From: Oceanobacillus polygoni
GTDB taxonomy: Bacteria > Bacillota > Bacilli > Bacillales > Amphibacillaceae
Direction of reading: 5' to 3'
NCBI RefSeq assembly: GCF_008304605.1
Contig: NZ_PIJY01000004.1
Span: 124,001-188,000 of the forward strand
DNA: 64,000 bases
Below are positions 34,283-43,849 of the stretch, piece by piece (the first letter of the stretch is position 1; each line of letters opens with the position of its first letter). A program made the position numbers and the translations under genes. The notes beneath the pieces were generated by a model. That model worked only from the letters and a program-made list of their open reading frames with translations, was not told the origin of the DNA and made no database searches.

Positions 34283-35923
34283 TTACATTAAATGCCCGAA
34301 AATGATTGGAACATAGTAATAAACAACAATGACCGTGAACGTAATCGAGAATAAGTTTAACCATACACCTGTTTTTGCCATATCTGCCATTCTTACATAG
34401 CCCGTACCAAATACAATCGCATTTGGTGGCGCGGCGACCGGAAACATGTAAGCAAACGTCGCCCCCATATTGGCAGCTACCATCAAAACAATTGGATCTG
34501 TACCAAGCGATGCAGCAGCGACAGCGACAATCGGATACACCATTGTAGCTGTTGCCGTGTTTGATGTAAACTCTGTCAAGGTTGTAATCAGGGTTACAAT
34601 CAACGCAATGGTAAAGAATAGCGGAACATGTTCAAAGTTGGTTAATTGCCCACCAATCCACTGATCTAAACCAGAGTTCATAATTCCAGCAGCTAATGCC
34701 AGTCCCCCACCGAATAGCCACAAAATTCCCCATGGAAGTTTAAGCGCTGTATTCCAATCCATGATGTTACCTTCTTTATTTTTAGCAGGTATTAAGAATA
34801 GGATTACACCTGCGAGTAAGGCGATTAACGTATCGTCTAAACCAGGTACGAATTTATTCAGAAAGAAGCTCCGCGTAATCCATGCCACAGCAGTTAATAT
34901 AAAAACGGTGAGAACTACTTTTTCTTCGTAGCTCATTTTCCCTAACCCTTGTAGATCTTTCTTAATGATTTCTCTTCCACCAGGTATCTCTTTTACTTTT
35001 AGTGGAAAGGCAACTTTAGTAAGGTATAGCCAGACAAGCGGAATGATGATTACAACCATTGGTACTCCAAATAACAACCAGCGAGCAAAAGTTATTTCTA
35101 CCCCATACAAACGAGAAACAGTCCCCGCCAAGATAATATTCGCTGGCGCTCCAATCAGCGATCCAAATCCGCCAATTGTTGCCGAATAAGCTGTCCCAAG
35201 CATTAAGGCTGTTCCAAATGGGAACTTCCCTGGCGCCGTATCTATACTCGTATTATTTTTCAAGGAATCTGAAACATGCTTTGTAACCGCCAGACTAATA
35301 GGTACCATCATGAGTGTAGTCGCAGTATTAGATATCCACATTGAAAGGAACCCTGTCGCAATCATAAAGCCGAGAATAATGGTACTCGGATTTGTTCCCA
35401 CAAACGAAATAATCGAAAGCGCAACACGTCTATGTAAATTCCATTTTTCCATAGAAAGCGCTATCATAAAGCTGCCCGCGAAAAGAAATATGAGCGAGTC
35501 TCCATAAGATGCAGATACTTCTCCCGTCTCCATCACACCTGTCATCGGAAACAGTAGTAATGGCAATAGGGAAGTAATTGGTATCGGGACAGCTTCTGTT
35601 ACCCACCATGTTGCAACCCAAGCGATGGATGCGAGCACCGTAATTGCCTCATTCGGCATTTCAGCAGGAGATACACAAATCTTAATAACAATAAATAAGA
35701 ATGGACCTATAAACAAGCCGATTAATTGCGGCTTCGAATAATGGGATGGTCTTTTTTGCTTTTCAACCTCCACGTTAAGCTTTTCATTTTCCAATGGTTC
35801 TGCAGTACTTTGCATCTTTGAAAATGTTGCAGGTGAAAATATACGAATTGCCGAAGTCAACATTGCTTTAATCTGATCATTCCATACCCACATCAGTGCC
35901 CAAAATTCTTTTACAATTGTCAT
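34283..35923 (-). CDS. DASS-family sodium:dicarboxylate (anion) symporter
   Basis: 546 residues from ATG 35923 (GGGAGG 6 nt upstream). It has a hydrophilic N-terminal extension of about 70 residues, then about 11-12 membrane segments. Both Ser-Asn-Thr motifs that bind sodium and substrate in DASS carriers are present: WISNTATTLMM near residue 195 and FTSNTATATMVYP near residue 445. Relatives include SdcS and YflS, which take up malate, succinate or fumarate. It is divergent from the tartrate/malate-type dehydrogenase gene, with promoter sequences between, so the pair probably handles one substrate. Confidence 0.9.
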   Translation of the reverse strand: MTIVKEFWALMWVWNDQIKAMLTSAIRIFSPATFSKMQSTAEPLENEKLNVEVEKQKRPSHYSKPQLIGLFIGPFLFIVIKICVSPAEMPNEAITVLASIAWVATWWVTEAVPIPITSLLPLLLFPMTGVMETGEVSASYGDSLIFLFAGSFMIALSMEKWNLHRRVALSIISFVGTNPSTIILGFMIATGFLSMWISNTATTLMMVPISLAVTKHVSDSLKNNTSIDTAPGKFPFGTALMLGTAYSATIGGFGSLIGAPANIILAGTVSRLYGVEITFARWLLFGVPMVVIIIPLVWLYLTKVAFPLKVKEIPGGREIIKKDLQGLGKMSYEEKVVLTVFILTAVAWITRSFFLNKFVPGLDDTLIALLAGVILFLIPAKNKEGNIMDWNTALKLPWGILWLFGGGLALAAGIMNSGLDQWIGGQLTNFEHVPLFFTIALIVTLITTLTEFTSNTATATMVYPIVAVAAASLGTDPIVLMVAANMGATFAYMFPVAAPPNAIVFGTGYVRMADMAKTGVWLNLFSITFTVIVVYYYVPIIFGHLM

Positions 35924-36102
35924 ATTCAACCTCCCACTTTTTTGTTACCGCTTTTAATCAGTGCCGACGTTTTATTCAGAAAATTCTTTAATGAGATTTT
36001 ACATCAATGAATACATTAAAGTCAACAGGTTTTATTATTTATTTCCAAAATTAGCTTAAATCGGTATTAAACCATTTATAATTTTATTGAACAATAACAC
36101 AC

Positions 36103-36132
36103 TTGACAATAACGTATACATTAATTTAGTAT
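36103..36132 (+). promoter_or_regulatory. Promoter of the tartrate/malate dehydrogenase gene
   Basis: TTGACA (36103-36108) and TAGTAT (36127-36132) are 18 bp apart. The spacer contains GTATACATTAA, and a second ATACATTAA lies at 36011-36019 on the symporter side. These repeated elements could be sites for the nearby GntR regulator. Confidence 0.5.
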
Positions 36133-36183
36133 TTGTGTTAACAATATTTTAAATTCTATGTATTTTTAAAGGAGGAGCTTCAC

Positions 36184-37281
36184 GTGATTAAAACAAGAAA
36201 CTACCGGATTGCTGTTATTCCAGGAGACGGGATTGGGATAGAAGTCGTTGATGCGGGTCTACACGTACTTGATTATTTAGCTAACGAATCAAATGGTGAT
36301 TTCACTTTTGAAACCGATTTCTTCCCGTGGGGTTGTGAATATTATTTAGAGAACGGAAAGATGATGGATGAAGATGGTGTTGAAAAGTTAAGTGATTATG
36401 ATGCTATATATTTTGGAGCTGTCGGATTTCCAGGAGTTCCCGATCACGTCAGTCTTTGGGGCTTACGTTTAGCTATCTGCCAAGGATTAGACCAATGGGC
36501 TAATATACGTCCCGTTGAATTTTTGCCTGGTGTACCAAGAAGACTGAATCATCCTGATGTCGATAACTTAAATTGGATTTTAGTACGAGAAAATTCAGAA
36601 GGAGAGTATTCGGGTGTTGGTGGAAGGAACTTTTCAGGAAGAGAAGGAAGTAATGAAGTTGCCGTCCAATCGGCACTCTTTACAGAAAAGGGATGTGAGC
36701 GAATCATTCGATTTGCCTTTGACCTTGCCAGAACGCGCAAACGCAAAAAAGTTACAAGTGTAACGAAAAGCAATGCGCAACAATATGGAATGGTTCTATG
36801 GGATGAGGTATTTGCACGTGTTAGCAAAGAATACCCTGATGTCGAGACCGACCAGTGGCTTGTAGATGCAATGGCAGCTCAATTTGTCTTACATCCGGAG
36901 GAATTAGAAGTCGTTGTCGCCTCCAATCTATTTGCTGATATTTTATCAGACTTAGGAAGCGCTCTTGCAGGTAGTCTGGGAATAGCAGCAAGCGCTAACC
37001 TAAATCCCGTAAAGCGTACGCCGAGTATGTTTGAATCGGTTCATGGTTCCGCTCCAGACATTGCCGGTAAAGGAATCGCAAATCCAATCGGAACAATTGG
37101 CAGCGCTGCTTTAATGCTAGATCACCTGGGACTTTCAGAGGAAGCAAGCCGTATTAATCAGGCGATTGAAGAAACAACTCGCCAAGGGATCTTAACAAGG
37201 GATTTAGGTGGAACGCATAATACTGCTGAAATTACAGATGCCATTATTAAGAATTTAAGTAAGCGTAAACTTGAGGTATGA
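36184..37281 (+). CDS. Tartrate dehydrogenase/decarboxylase or D-malate dehydrogenase
   Basis: 365 residues from a GTG start with AAAGGAGGAG upstream. It belongs to the beta-decarboxylating dehydrogenases and resembles TtuC/DmlA: AVIPGDGIGIEVV at the start, DHVSLWGLRLAICQGLDQW near residue 83 (typical of tartrate/malate enzymes), SNLFADILSDLGSAL near residue 245 and HGSAPDIAGKG near residue 290. It oxidises tartrate or D-malate with NAD in the cytoplasm. Its pairing with the divergent DASS symporter supports dicarboxylate catabolism. It is distinct from the related gene at 2239-3303. Confidence 0.88.
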   Translation: MIKTRNYRIAVIPGDGIGIEVVDAGLHVLDYLANESNGDFTFETDFFPWGCEYYLENGKMMDEDGVEKLSDYDAIYFGAVGFPGVPDHVSLWGLRLAICQGLDQWANIRPVEFLPGVPRRLNHPDVDNLNWILVRENSEGEYSGVGGRNFSGREGSNEVAVQSALFTEKGCERIIRFAFDLARTRKRKKVTSVTKSNAQQYGMVLWDEVFARVSKEYPDVETDQWLVDAMAAQFVLHPEELEVVVASNLFADILSDLGSALAGSLGIAASANLNPVKRTPSMFESVHGSAPDIAGKGIANPIGTIGSAALMLDHLGLSEEASRINQAIEETTRQGILTRDLGGTHNTAEITDAIIKNLSKRKLEV

Positions 37282-37345
37282 ACGAGAAGCTGTAGTTAAA
37301 TATAATATTGTTCACACGGGGCGAGGAATCGCTCTCTATAGAAGA

Positions 37346-37376
37346 AATAATCCCCAACCATGCGTTGGGGATTATT
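37346..37376. terminator. Terminator between convergent genes
   Basis: Perfect 13-bp arms AATAATCCCCAAC and GTTGGGGATTATT enclose a 5-nt loop. It lies between the dehydrogenase gene (plus) and ykoQ (minus) and can serve both. Confidence 0.85.
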
Positions 37377-37401
37377 TGGTGTGAACGTTGGACCTAAACC
37401 G

Positions 37402-38277
37402 TTATCCAACTTGTAATATTCTTTCCATCTCTCCCCCAGCATTCTCCTGCTTAGATTGATGCAAATGCAAATGGTGGAAAGTAATTTCAGGGCGACTCCC
37501 AACACGAATATTTACCCCAGTTTGACCGAGCCCCTCACTTATATAAAAAGGTCGACCATTGTGATGCTGCAAACCTTTTATCATGTTCATCCGAACTAAT
37601 TTCCCCATTTTTAATAAATGGTATGGCTTCGGCCAGCAAATTTGTCCACCATGAAAATGGCCAGATAATAAATAATCAAAATGGTCATCCATTGCTAACA
37701 CGATATTCGGATCATGAGTTAACACTAAATTTTTTCCTTTTTTCAATCCCTTGTAAGCCTTTGTTATATCACTTCGGTTCGTACTAAAATCATCTATTCC
37801 AATAATATTTACCGTTGTTCCATTAACATCTATGGTTTCATTTTCGTTTTGCATCGTTTTAATTCCATAATCCATCAATAGTTCGTTTAACTGAACAAAG
37901 CTAGCATCTCTCAGTACATAATCATGATTGCCAAAAACAGCGTAGGTACCATATTCGGGATTTAGTTTCTTTAAAACCTCTAAATACGGGACAAGTCGTG
38001 GGATGCTTCGTTTTCGATCTAGAAAATCTCCTGTCAACGCAATAAGGTCAATCGGATGATTTTTTAATTGTTTATACAATTGTTCTGGTGTGATCGATAT
38101 ATTTTCGAGATGCATATCGGAAAGGTGCAAGATGCGGAATGATGAATTATCAGGGTTTACGGAAGAATCTTTATCTATATCAACATGATTAATAACAATG
38201 TCATGTGTGTTTTTATAGCCTCTATAAAAATAATAAGATAGCGGTAATATCAGAATGGCCATCATCAGAAATATCAT
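37402..38277 (-). CDS. ykoQ: Membrane-anchored metallophosphoesterase (YkoQ-like)
   Basis: 291 residues with an N-terminal membrane helix (IFLMMAILILPLSYYFYRGY). All calcineurin-type metal-binding motifs are present: SDMH near residue 52, GDFLDRK near residue 83, GNHD near residue 118, THDPN, and GHFHGGQ near residue 211. Neighbouring ykoP and ykoN homologues reproduce the B. subtilis ykoN-P-Q neighbourhood. It is a predicted hydrolase of phosphoester-containing envelope lipids or nucleotides; the substrate is unknown. RBS AGGAGG. Confidence 0.87.
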   Translation of the reverse strand: MIFLMMAILILPLSYYFYRGYKNTHDIVINHVDIDKDSSVNPDNSSFRILHLSDMHLENISITPEQLYKQLKNHPIDLIALTGDFLDRKRSIPRLVPYLEVLKKLNPEYGTYAVFGNHDYVLRDASFVQLNELLMDYGIKTMQNENETIDVNGTTVNIIGIDDFSTNRSDITKAYKGLKKGKNLVLTHDPNIVLAMDDHFDYLLSGHFHGGQICWPKPYHLLKMGKLVRMNMIKGLQHHNGRPFYISEGLGQTGVNIRVGSRPEITFHHLHLHQSKQENAGGEMERILQVG

Positions 38278-38388
38278 TTAATCTCCTCCTACTATCTAGT
38301 ATAAAGGAGTAGAGTCCATTTTTTTAGTTGTAATATATGGATACGCTTAAAGTATAAAAATAAAAAGCTCGCTCAACACGAGTAACCT

Positions 38389-38946
38389 TCATTTTTTATA
38401 CTTTTTAAATAACCCATCCATGGACATGAATAAGTAAACAGGATCCGGTATTCTTTTTCCTTTAGGGGAGGACAATTTATAAATTGGAAAGAAAGAAATT
38501 CTTTTGAACGCTCTATAATATGGACTTTGAATGGTATGTACTTCAAAGCCTAATCGCTTGCATCCCTTATGCATGCTTGTTATACCAATTAATCCCTTGA
38601 TTCGATTTGCGTACACATTTGCTTGTATATACTGAATAACGGATGGAAGTGATTCTTGCACATGCTTATACGTAATAAATGCCCTTTTGATGTCACTATC
38701 GTACTTCTGTAACTGACGTAATAGCTTAACATTATGCAAGTGGATTTTCAAAAGGAAGTCGTTTTTATTGATAACCGTTCCATCCGCTAACGTTACTTTT
38801 TCCCCTTTATACCTTGTAATGCGCACTCTAATAATCGTCTTTTCACCAAAGGTATTTTTAATAAAACGTAACCGTGTAAATTGAAAATAAATTGGGTCAA
38901 TCAAATTCCAAAGGAAAAGACAATTTTGTTTTATATTTATACTCAT
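38389..38946 (-). CDS. ykoP: YkoP-like protein
   Basis: 185 residues with no signal peptide or clear membrane segment; basic, with a tail of Lys residues. It resembles B. subtilis YkoP (YKGEKVTLADGTVINKNDFL near residue 45 and FKRISFFPIYKL near the end). Function unknown. It lies 111 bp upstream of ykoQ on the same strand and divergent from the ykoN-like glycosyltransferase gene, so it is probably linked to glycolipid or envelope metabolism. Confidence 0.75.
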   Translation of the reverse strand: MSINIKQNCLFLWNLIDPIYFQFTRLRFIKNTFGEKTIIRVRITRYKGEKVTLADGTVINKNDFLLKIHLHNVKLLRQLQKYDSDIKRAFITYKHVQESLPSVIQYIQANVYANRIKGLIGITSMHKGCKRLGFEVHTIQSPYYRAFKRISFFPIYKLSSPKGKRIPDPVYLFMSMDGLFKKYKK

Positions 38947-39005
38947 TCCAGTGCTCCTTATCGATTATCTAGTACATGTATATTTTGGATAAAAGCCAAG
39001 GTCCT

Positions 39006-39074
39006 ATTACTGGTAATTAAAGGTTTATGGAATGAAATTACTGGTAATTAAAGGTTTATGGAATGAAATTACTG
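39006..39074 (+). repeat. 31-bp tandem direct repeat, 2.2 copies
   Basis: Units 39006-39036 and 39037-39067 are identical (starting ATTACTGGTAATTAAAGG), followed by the first 7 bases of a third. The repeat lies between the divergent ykoP and ykoN genes and may duplicate part of a promoter or leader. Confidence 0.9.
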
Positions 39075-39127
39075 CTACTTCACAAAATAATTACGAAAGA
39101 TGCGTATTCAAAAAGGAGGAGATTTTG

Positions 39128-40228
39128 TTGAACCGAATTTTATTCATGCCTCTACTGCAAATCCCTTCAGGACATCATCATGTCGCTGAATGTATAACCG
39201 AACAATTGAAGGAAGCTTCTGATTGCATACAATGTGAAAAGGTTGAACTTTTGTCTTATTGCTACGGCAAGGCAGAGTCTCTCGTATCCTCCACATATTT
39301 ACAATGGATTCATACGTTCCCTCATTTGTACAGCCGAATCTATAAATCTGCAGCAGTTCAACAAGCTAAAAGCAACAAACGATTTCTCACCTATGAAAAG
39401 TTATTCTTAAAAAAAATGCTCTATTTACTACATCAGAAAAAGCCTGATATCGTTGTTTGCACGCATGCTCTTCCTTCTTATTTGGTGAATCAATTAAAAA
39501 GCATGGGACTATGGAAGGGCACGGTAATTAATGTATACACCGATTATTTTATTAACGATCTTTGGGGAATACAACATATCGACTATCACTTTGTTCCAAG
39601 TTTTCATATAAAGCAAGAATTACGAAGCAAAGGAGTGGAATCAAATCTAATTTTTGTAACTGGAATCCCTGTCCATCCAATCTTTAAAGAACCGAGACAT
39701 CGTTTAAAGGAGCAAGTAAATTATTCCATTTTAATTAGCGGTGGAAATATGGGGGCCGGCTCTATTATGAAAGTACTTCATCAATTAAATCCATTAGGAA
39801 AAGTTGTCTATCGTGTGTTATGCGGAAAAAACAAAAAGTTATATGAATCCGTTGTTCGACTCAAACACCCATGTATCCATGCAATCCCCTACATAAGTTC
39901 TAAACAGGATATGAATCAGCTTTATAATGAAGCTGACGCAATTATTTCAAAGCCTGGCGGAGTAACGATTACAGAATGTCTATGGAAAGGACTACCAGTC
40001 TTTGTCTATGATGCGTTACCAGGTCAAGAAGAATTTAATTTGCATTATTTAAAACAACAAGGGTTAATTTATCATTTAGAAGAATGGAAAACTGTAACTA
40101 GTTTAGAGAAAACCATTATTAACACCATAAACCAAAACCTCACTACATTTCTTATAAAAACAGATGCGTTTCAAAAGAGCATCGAAAAACAGGGTATACC
40201 AAGTATCATACAAAATCTGTTACATTAA
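39128..40228 (+). CDS. ykoN: MGDG synthase/MurG-like glycosyltransferase (YkoN-like)
   Basis: 366 residues from TTG 39128, with AAAGGAGGA 7 nt upstream; the longer frame from 39032 arises partly from the tandem repeat and has no RBS. The N-terminal acceptor domain has LQIPSGHHHVAE. The C-terminal nucleotide-sugar domain has ISGGNMGAGS near residue 208 and SKPGGVTITE near residue 278, as in MGDG synthases and UgtP. Predicted membrane-associated transfer of a sugar to diacylglycerol or a similar lipid. Confidence 0.83.
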   Translation: MNRILFMPLLQIPSGHHHVAECITEQLKEASDCIQCEKVELLSYCYGKAESLVSSTYLQWIHTFPHLYSRIYKSAAVQQAKSNKRFLTYEKLFLKKMLYLLHQKKPDIVVCTHALPSYLVNQLKSMGLWKGTVINVYTDYFINDLWGIQHIDYHFVPSFHIKQELRSKGVESNLIFVTGIPVHPIFKEPRHRLKEQVNYSILISGGNMGAGSIMKVLHQLNPLGKVVYRVLCGKNKKLYESVVRLKHPCIHAIPYISSKQDMNQLYNEADAIISKPGGVTITECLWKGLPVFVYDALPGQEEFNLHYLKQQGLIYHLEEWKTVTSLEKTIINTINQNLTTFLIKTDAFQKSIEKQGIPSIIQNLLH

Positions 40229-40325
40229 CAATGTCCCTTTTATTCAGTCACCTCAACTCTCCCAAAATGTCTATGATGCTCTAAAACAAAAATAACTCTC
40301 CCCCCTCCTTCCTTTAGCATATAAA

Positions 40326-40373
40326 AACTGCACCTCCAATTGTTAGAGTATGTCTAACAATCGGGGTGCAGTT
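40326..40373. terminator. Palindromic terminator, second copy of the dispersed repeat
   Basis: Imperfect arms of 20-21 bases (AACTGCACCTCCAATTGTTA... and ...AACAATCGGGGTGCAGTT). The loop-side half and the GGGGTG arm are shared with the hairpin at 8700-8745. It lies between the convergent ykoN and RluA-like genes. Confidence 0.8.
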
Positions 40374-40400
40374 CATTCCTGCTCCATGCTTCTTGTTTAT

Positions 40401-41081
40401 TTATAGATTCCCCCATATCCCCCAAGGATGCTTCTCTTCTGGAGGAGAGGAAGTAACCTCTATTATTTCCTTTTTAATTGGATGTTCGAATCTTAGAGTG
40501 TGCGCCCATAGCGCGATTTGCTGTCCAGGTCGGTTAACCTTTTGTCCATATTTTTGATCACCGTATATCGGGGTTCTATTCGAGGAAAGCTGAACGCGTA
40601 TTTGATGAGGTCTTCCTGTATGGAGTTGAACCGACAACAAACTTAAACCTTCTGTGTTGGCAATCACTTTATAATCCAGCACCGCTTTCTTAGCCTGCTT
40701 ATGATTGGCCGCTACCGTATAAACCTTATTTTCACGATTATTTTTCAAGAGGTAATGTTCTAATTTTGCCTCTGTTTGTGTCGGCATACCTCTTACAACA
40801 GCTAAATACTTTCGTTCGATTGCTTGTCTCCTTACCAAATCCGACATCCGCGAAGCTGCTTTCGATGTTTTCGCGAAAACCATCGCACCACCAACTGGAC
40901 GATCCAAGCGATGCACTAATCCTAGAAAAACATTTCCTGGTTTTTGATATCGAACTTTTAAATCCTGCTTCAGCATCGATAGAAAATCGTTATCCCCTGT
41001 TCGATCAGCTTGCACCGGAATATTTACCGGCTTTTCTACAAGCAACAGATGATTATCTTCATATAAAACTGAAATTTCCAC
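40401..41081 (-). CDS. RluA-family pseudouridine synthase
   Basis: 226 residues from GTG 41081 (AAGGAG 11 nt upstream; a TTG 9 bases earlier is too close to the RBS). The catalytic motif HRLDRPVGG carries the nucleophilic Asp near residue 58, and LHTGRPHQIRVQL is near residue 155. It isomerises uridine in rRNA or tRNA. The protein lacks the N-terminal S4 domain of RluD-type enzymes and is shorter than YhcT or YjbO (about 300 residues). The target base is unknown. Confidence 0.88.
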   Translation of the reverse strand: MEISVLYEDNHLLLVEKPVNIPVQADRTGDNDFLSMLKQDLKVRYQKPGNVFLGLVHRLDRPVGGAMVFAKTSKAASRMSDLVRRQAIERKYLAVVRGMPTQTEAKLEHYLLKNNRENKVYTVAANHKQAKKAVLDYKVIANTEGLSLLSVQLHTGRPHQIRVQLSSNRTPIYGDQKYGQKVNRPGQQIALWAHTLRFEHPIKKEIIEVTSSPPEEKHPWGIWGNL

Positions 41082-41356
41082 GCTTACCAATACTCCTTAC
41101 AACATGATGTAACTATTTGTACTTTTTAAATGAGCTATGAAATACTCATCTAAATTAATGCAATTAACCTATTACTCTAGTACGAATAGTATCCAATGTC
41201 AAGGTTATGCACTTTACAAAAACTTTTTCTCACTAAACCTTAGAAGTTGAGCGATTATCTGATGAAATGAAAAAGAAGCTGAACTCACTTATTTATGAAT
41301 TTAGCTTCTAATGTATAATTATTTTTTATGAATCGTGCACACCACAATCTATAAAA

Positions 41357-42499
41357 TTAAGCAAGTACCCTATACCCAGATTCTTGTAGCACCTGTTCAT
41401 ATTCATCCAACAGCCCATCAAAAATCGTATCCCAAGCTTGCGTTTTCGCATATTTTTTAACTTCTAATCGCATTGTTTCTCTCTCTACCCGATCGGAAAG
41501 CATACGAATGATTGCTTCAGCAAAAGCCTCGTTATCCTTCTCTTCACATAAAATCCCTGTTACTCCGTCATTGATAATGGTTCGAACGCCGCCAGCATTT
41601 ACACCAATTACTGGTGTCCCACATGCCATCGATTCTAACACGACATTGCCAAAGGTTTCCGTAGCAGAAGGAAAAACAAATAAATCCGCTGCTGCATAAA
41701 TTTCCGCTAAATCTTCTCCAGTTATATAGCCTGCAAACGTCATGTTTGTCGGTGCAGCATCTTCTAATTCACTTTTTAATGGCCCATCACCTACAATAAG
41801 CCAATGGACATTACCGATTCCTTTTTGAAGTAGTCTTTCACTAATATCTGGCAGCAAATTAACATCTTTTTCTGGTGATATTCTTCCAACATAAAGCAGA
41901 AGATGTTTTTCTTTAATCTGATACTTTTCTCTAACTCGTTGTTCATTATAGTTACTATGATATGTTGAAACATCTACACCGCGAGACCATATCGATAAGT
42001 TCGTAAATCCATGTTTTTGTAATTGTTCCTTTGTATCCGTAGAAGGGACAAAAATCTTCTTTAATGGACGATGAAACCAGTGCATATACTTCCAAAGCAC
42101 CTTTGATAAAAATTGCATATCATAATAAGTCAAGTATTTATCAAAATCTGTATGATAAGATCCTACGATCGGAATATTTAATTTTTTCGCATAATGCAGT
42201 CCACAAAGTCCCATATTAAATGGGGTAGCTACATGAATAATATCAGGCTGGAATTGCTGTAATTCTTCTCTTACATTTGACATTTTCGGCAATGCTAATC
42301 GACATTCTTGATACAGAAAAAAAGGTAGACTCGCAAAACGATGAACATTACTTGAATATAAACCTTCATTAGAGCTTTTAGGTGCAAACACCCGGTATTC
42401 AATCCCCTGCTCATCTAGATATTCTGTAAATCGTTTTAACGTTTTAGCCACTCCGTTCACTTCCGGTGCAAAGGTATCTGTAAAAATAGCAATTTTCAA
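41357..42499 (-). CDS. GT4-family glycosyltransferase
   Basis: 380 residues from TTG 42499 (GGGGTGG 6 nt upstream). It has a GT-B fold: an N-terminal acceptor domain starting KIAIFTDTFAPEVNGVAKTL and a C-terminal donor domain with GRISPEKDVNLLPD near residue 205 and the E-x7-E motif ETFGNVVLE near residue 285. It resembles alpha-mannosyl or alpha-glucosyl transferases acting on membrane lipids (MgtA/PimB type). It is 56 bp downstream of a PAP2 phosphatase gene on the same strand, which fits lipid glycosylation. Confidence 0.88.
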   Translation of the reverse strand: MKIAIFTDTFAPEVNGVAKTLKRFTEYLDEQGIEYRVFAPKSSNEGLYSSNVHRFASLPFFLYQECRLALPKMSNVREELQQFQPDIIHVATPFNMGLCGLHYAKKLNIPIVGSYHTDFDKYLTYYDMQFLSKVLWKYMHWFHRPLKKIFVPSTDTKEQLQKHGFTNLSIWSRGVDVSTYHSNYNEQRVREKYQIKEKHLLLYVGRISPEKDVNLLPDISERLLQKGIGNVHWLIVGDGPLKSELEDAAPTNMTFAGYITGEDLAEIYAAADLFVFPSATETFGNVVLESMACGTPVIGVNAGGVRTIINDGVTGILCEEKDNEAFAEAIIRMLSDRVERETMRLEVKKYAKTQAWDTIFDGLLDEYEQVLQESGYRVLA

Positions 42500-42555
42500 G
42501 AACATCCACCCCATATAAAGTTTTTAAAAATGCACATGTAAACAGGTATAAAAGA

Positions 42556-43101
42556 CTATAATGACAAGACAAACATACGAATAAATAAAAATGATAGAAT
42601 CCCTGCAGTCGTCCCAAATAAGCACCCTACAAGTACATCTGTAGGATAATGAAGTCCTAAATAAATTCGTGATACCCCAACAGCAATGCCTAATGGAAGT
42701 AAAATGGTGGTCAATACAGGATAAAAAAGTATAAATGGAATTATGATTGCAAATATTGCTGTTGTATGTCCAGAAGGAAAGGAGTGATCTTGCAATGGAT
42801 TTTCCAGCACATGTATTTCTTCTAAACTTACATACGGTCTTTTACGAGGAAACAGCTTTTTTAGAAGTGCAACTGGAAGATGACTAATTGTTAAAGCTAT
42901 TGCACTAGTAATCGCAAGTAATTGGACTGTGCCAGATGTAAACAGAATTAGAAGTAATACGGCGGCTATTGTAAATCTCGCTCCACCAAAGTGTGTGACC
43001 GTCCGAAAAAAGGTGTTCACATGCTTCCTGTCAAAGTATTGATTTATTAAACGAAATACATGCACTTCCGTTGTATAAAACCAATTAAAAAACTTGACCA
43101 T
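42556..43101 (-). CDS. PAP2-family membrane phosphatase
   Basis: 181 residues with about five to six membrane helices. The three acid-phosphatase motifs are complete: K-x6-RP in KKLFPRKRP near residue 85, PSGHT near residue 108, and SR-x5-H-x3-D in SRIYLGLHYPTD near residue 145. It probably dephosphorylates undecaprenyl diphosphate or phosphatidate-type lipids at the outer face of the membrane. Probably co-transcribed with the GT4 gene. Confidence 0.9.
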   Translation of the reverse strand: MVKFFNWFYTTEVHVFRLINQYFDRKHVNTFFRTVTHFGGARFTIAAVLLLILFTSGTVQLLAITSAIALTISHLPVALLKKLFPRKRPYVSLEEIHVLENPLQDHSFPSGHTTAIFAIIIPFILFYPVLTTILLPLGIAVGVSRIYLGLHYPTDVLVGCLFGTTAGILSFLFIRMFVLSL

Positions 43102-43849
43102 TCAATTTATCCCCCCATTATTTTATTCGTTCCCTCATTTCTATTGTAATGAATGAATATTTAGTTAATAATAATTTTTTGTGAAGTTATTTTTATATAG
43201 GGTGGATTGAAGAAAAAACGGAAAAGATCCCCTATTACGATGCAGAGCTATTTACACTTCACCCTTACTTTCCATTAGAATCGAATCAGATCTTACTTCC
43301 TCATCTTATCATTCATTTACCCAGAATATTTTGCACGCGTAGAGTGACAGGCGCGTCATTCATTAAAACAGTTTAATTATAATCGTATATTCTTATATAT
43401 ATGTTGAAAGGAGGGATGAATAAGCTTGAAACGAGAAGTTGTTTCACCATTTGGGAATGCTGAGTAAACCCTTTGAGATAATGTATCAAAAAATAAATAT
43501 CGGTATTAAGCGACTGGAATTCGAGGTTTTCAGGACATCCATACAGAAATTGCGGGCTGTATCGATGACATTCACAGAGAAAAATGCCTAAATACAAAAG
43601 CCATTAAAAATATGATTTAGTTACACAATCAATCAGATACCGGTGCTGACTTATCACTTATCTATAGAAGTAAACGAAATTAGTAAGCTACTACATAGCA
43701 GTTAGCAAACTTCAAGATTAGTAAATAACATGAAGGGTTATACAAGATTAAACCGACTAAACAATTTCAACCATTTCAAGGGTGAGATTTATCATAGAAA
43801 CTACAATAACCCTAAAAGTAATTAGAATTATCATCTCCTGTAACTGCTG
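43102..43849. other. Non-coding stretch with decayed sequence
   Basis: About 750 bases in which short frames on both strands are repeatedly interrupted by stops. Around 43430-43620 the plus strand reads like a broken protein (GFQDIHTEIAGCIDDIH), but no family could be named. It is likely decayed coding DNA. Confidence 0.4.

Noticed and set aside
39006-39074. CRISPR array or plasmid iterons
   Set aside because: The units are directly adjacent with no spacers, and no cas or rep genes are present.
43373-43597. Minus-strand frame of 74 codons
   Set aside because: It lies in decayed DNA, lacks an RBS and shows no protein-like pattern.
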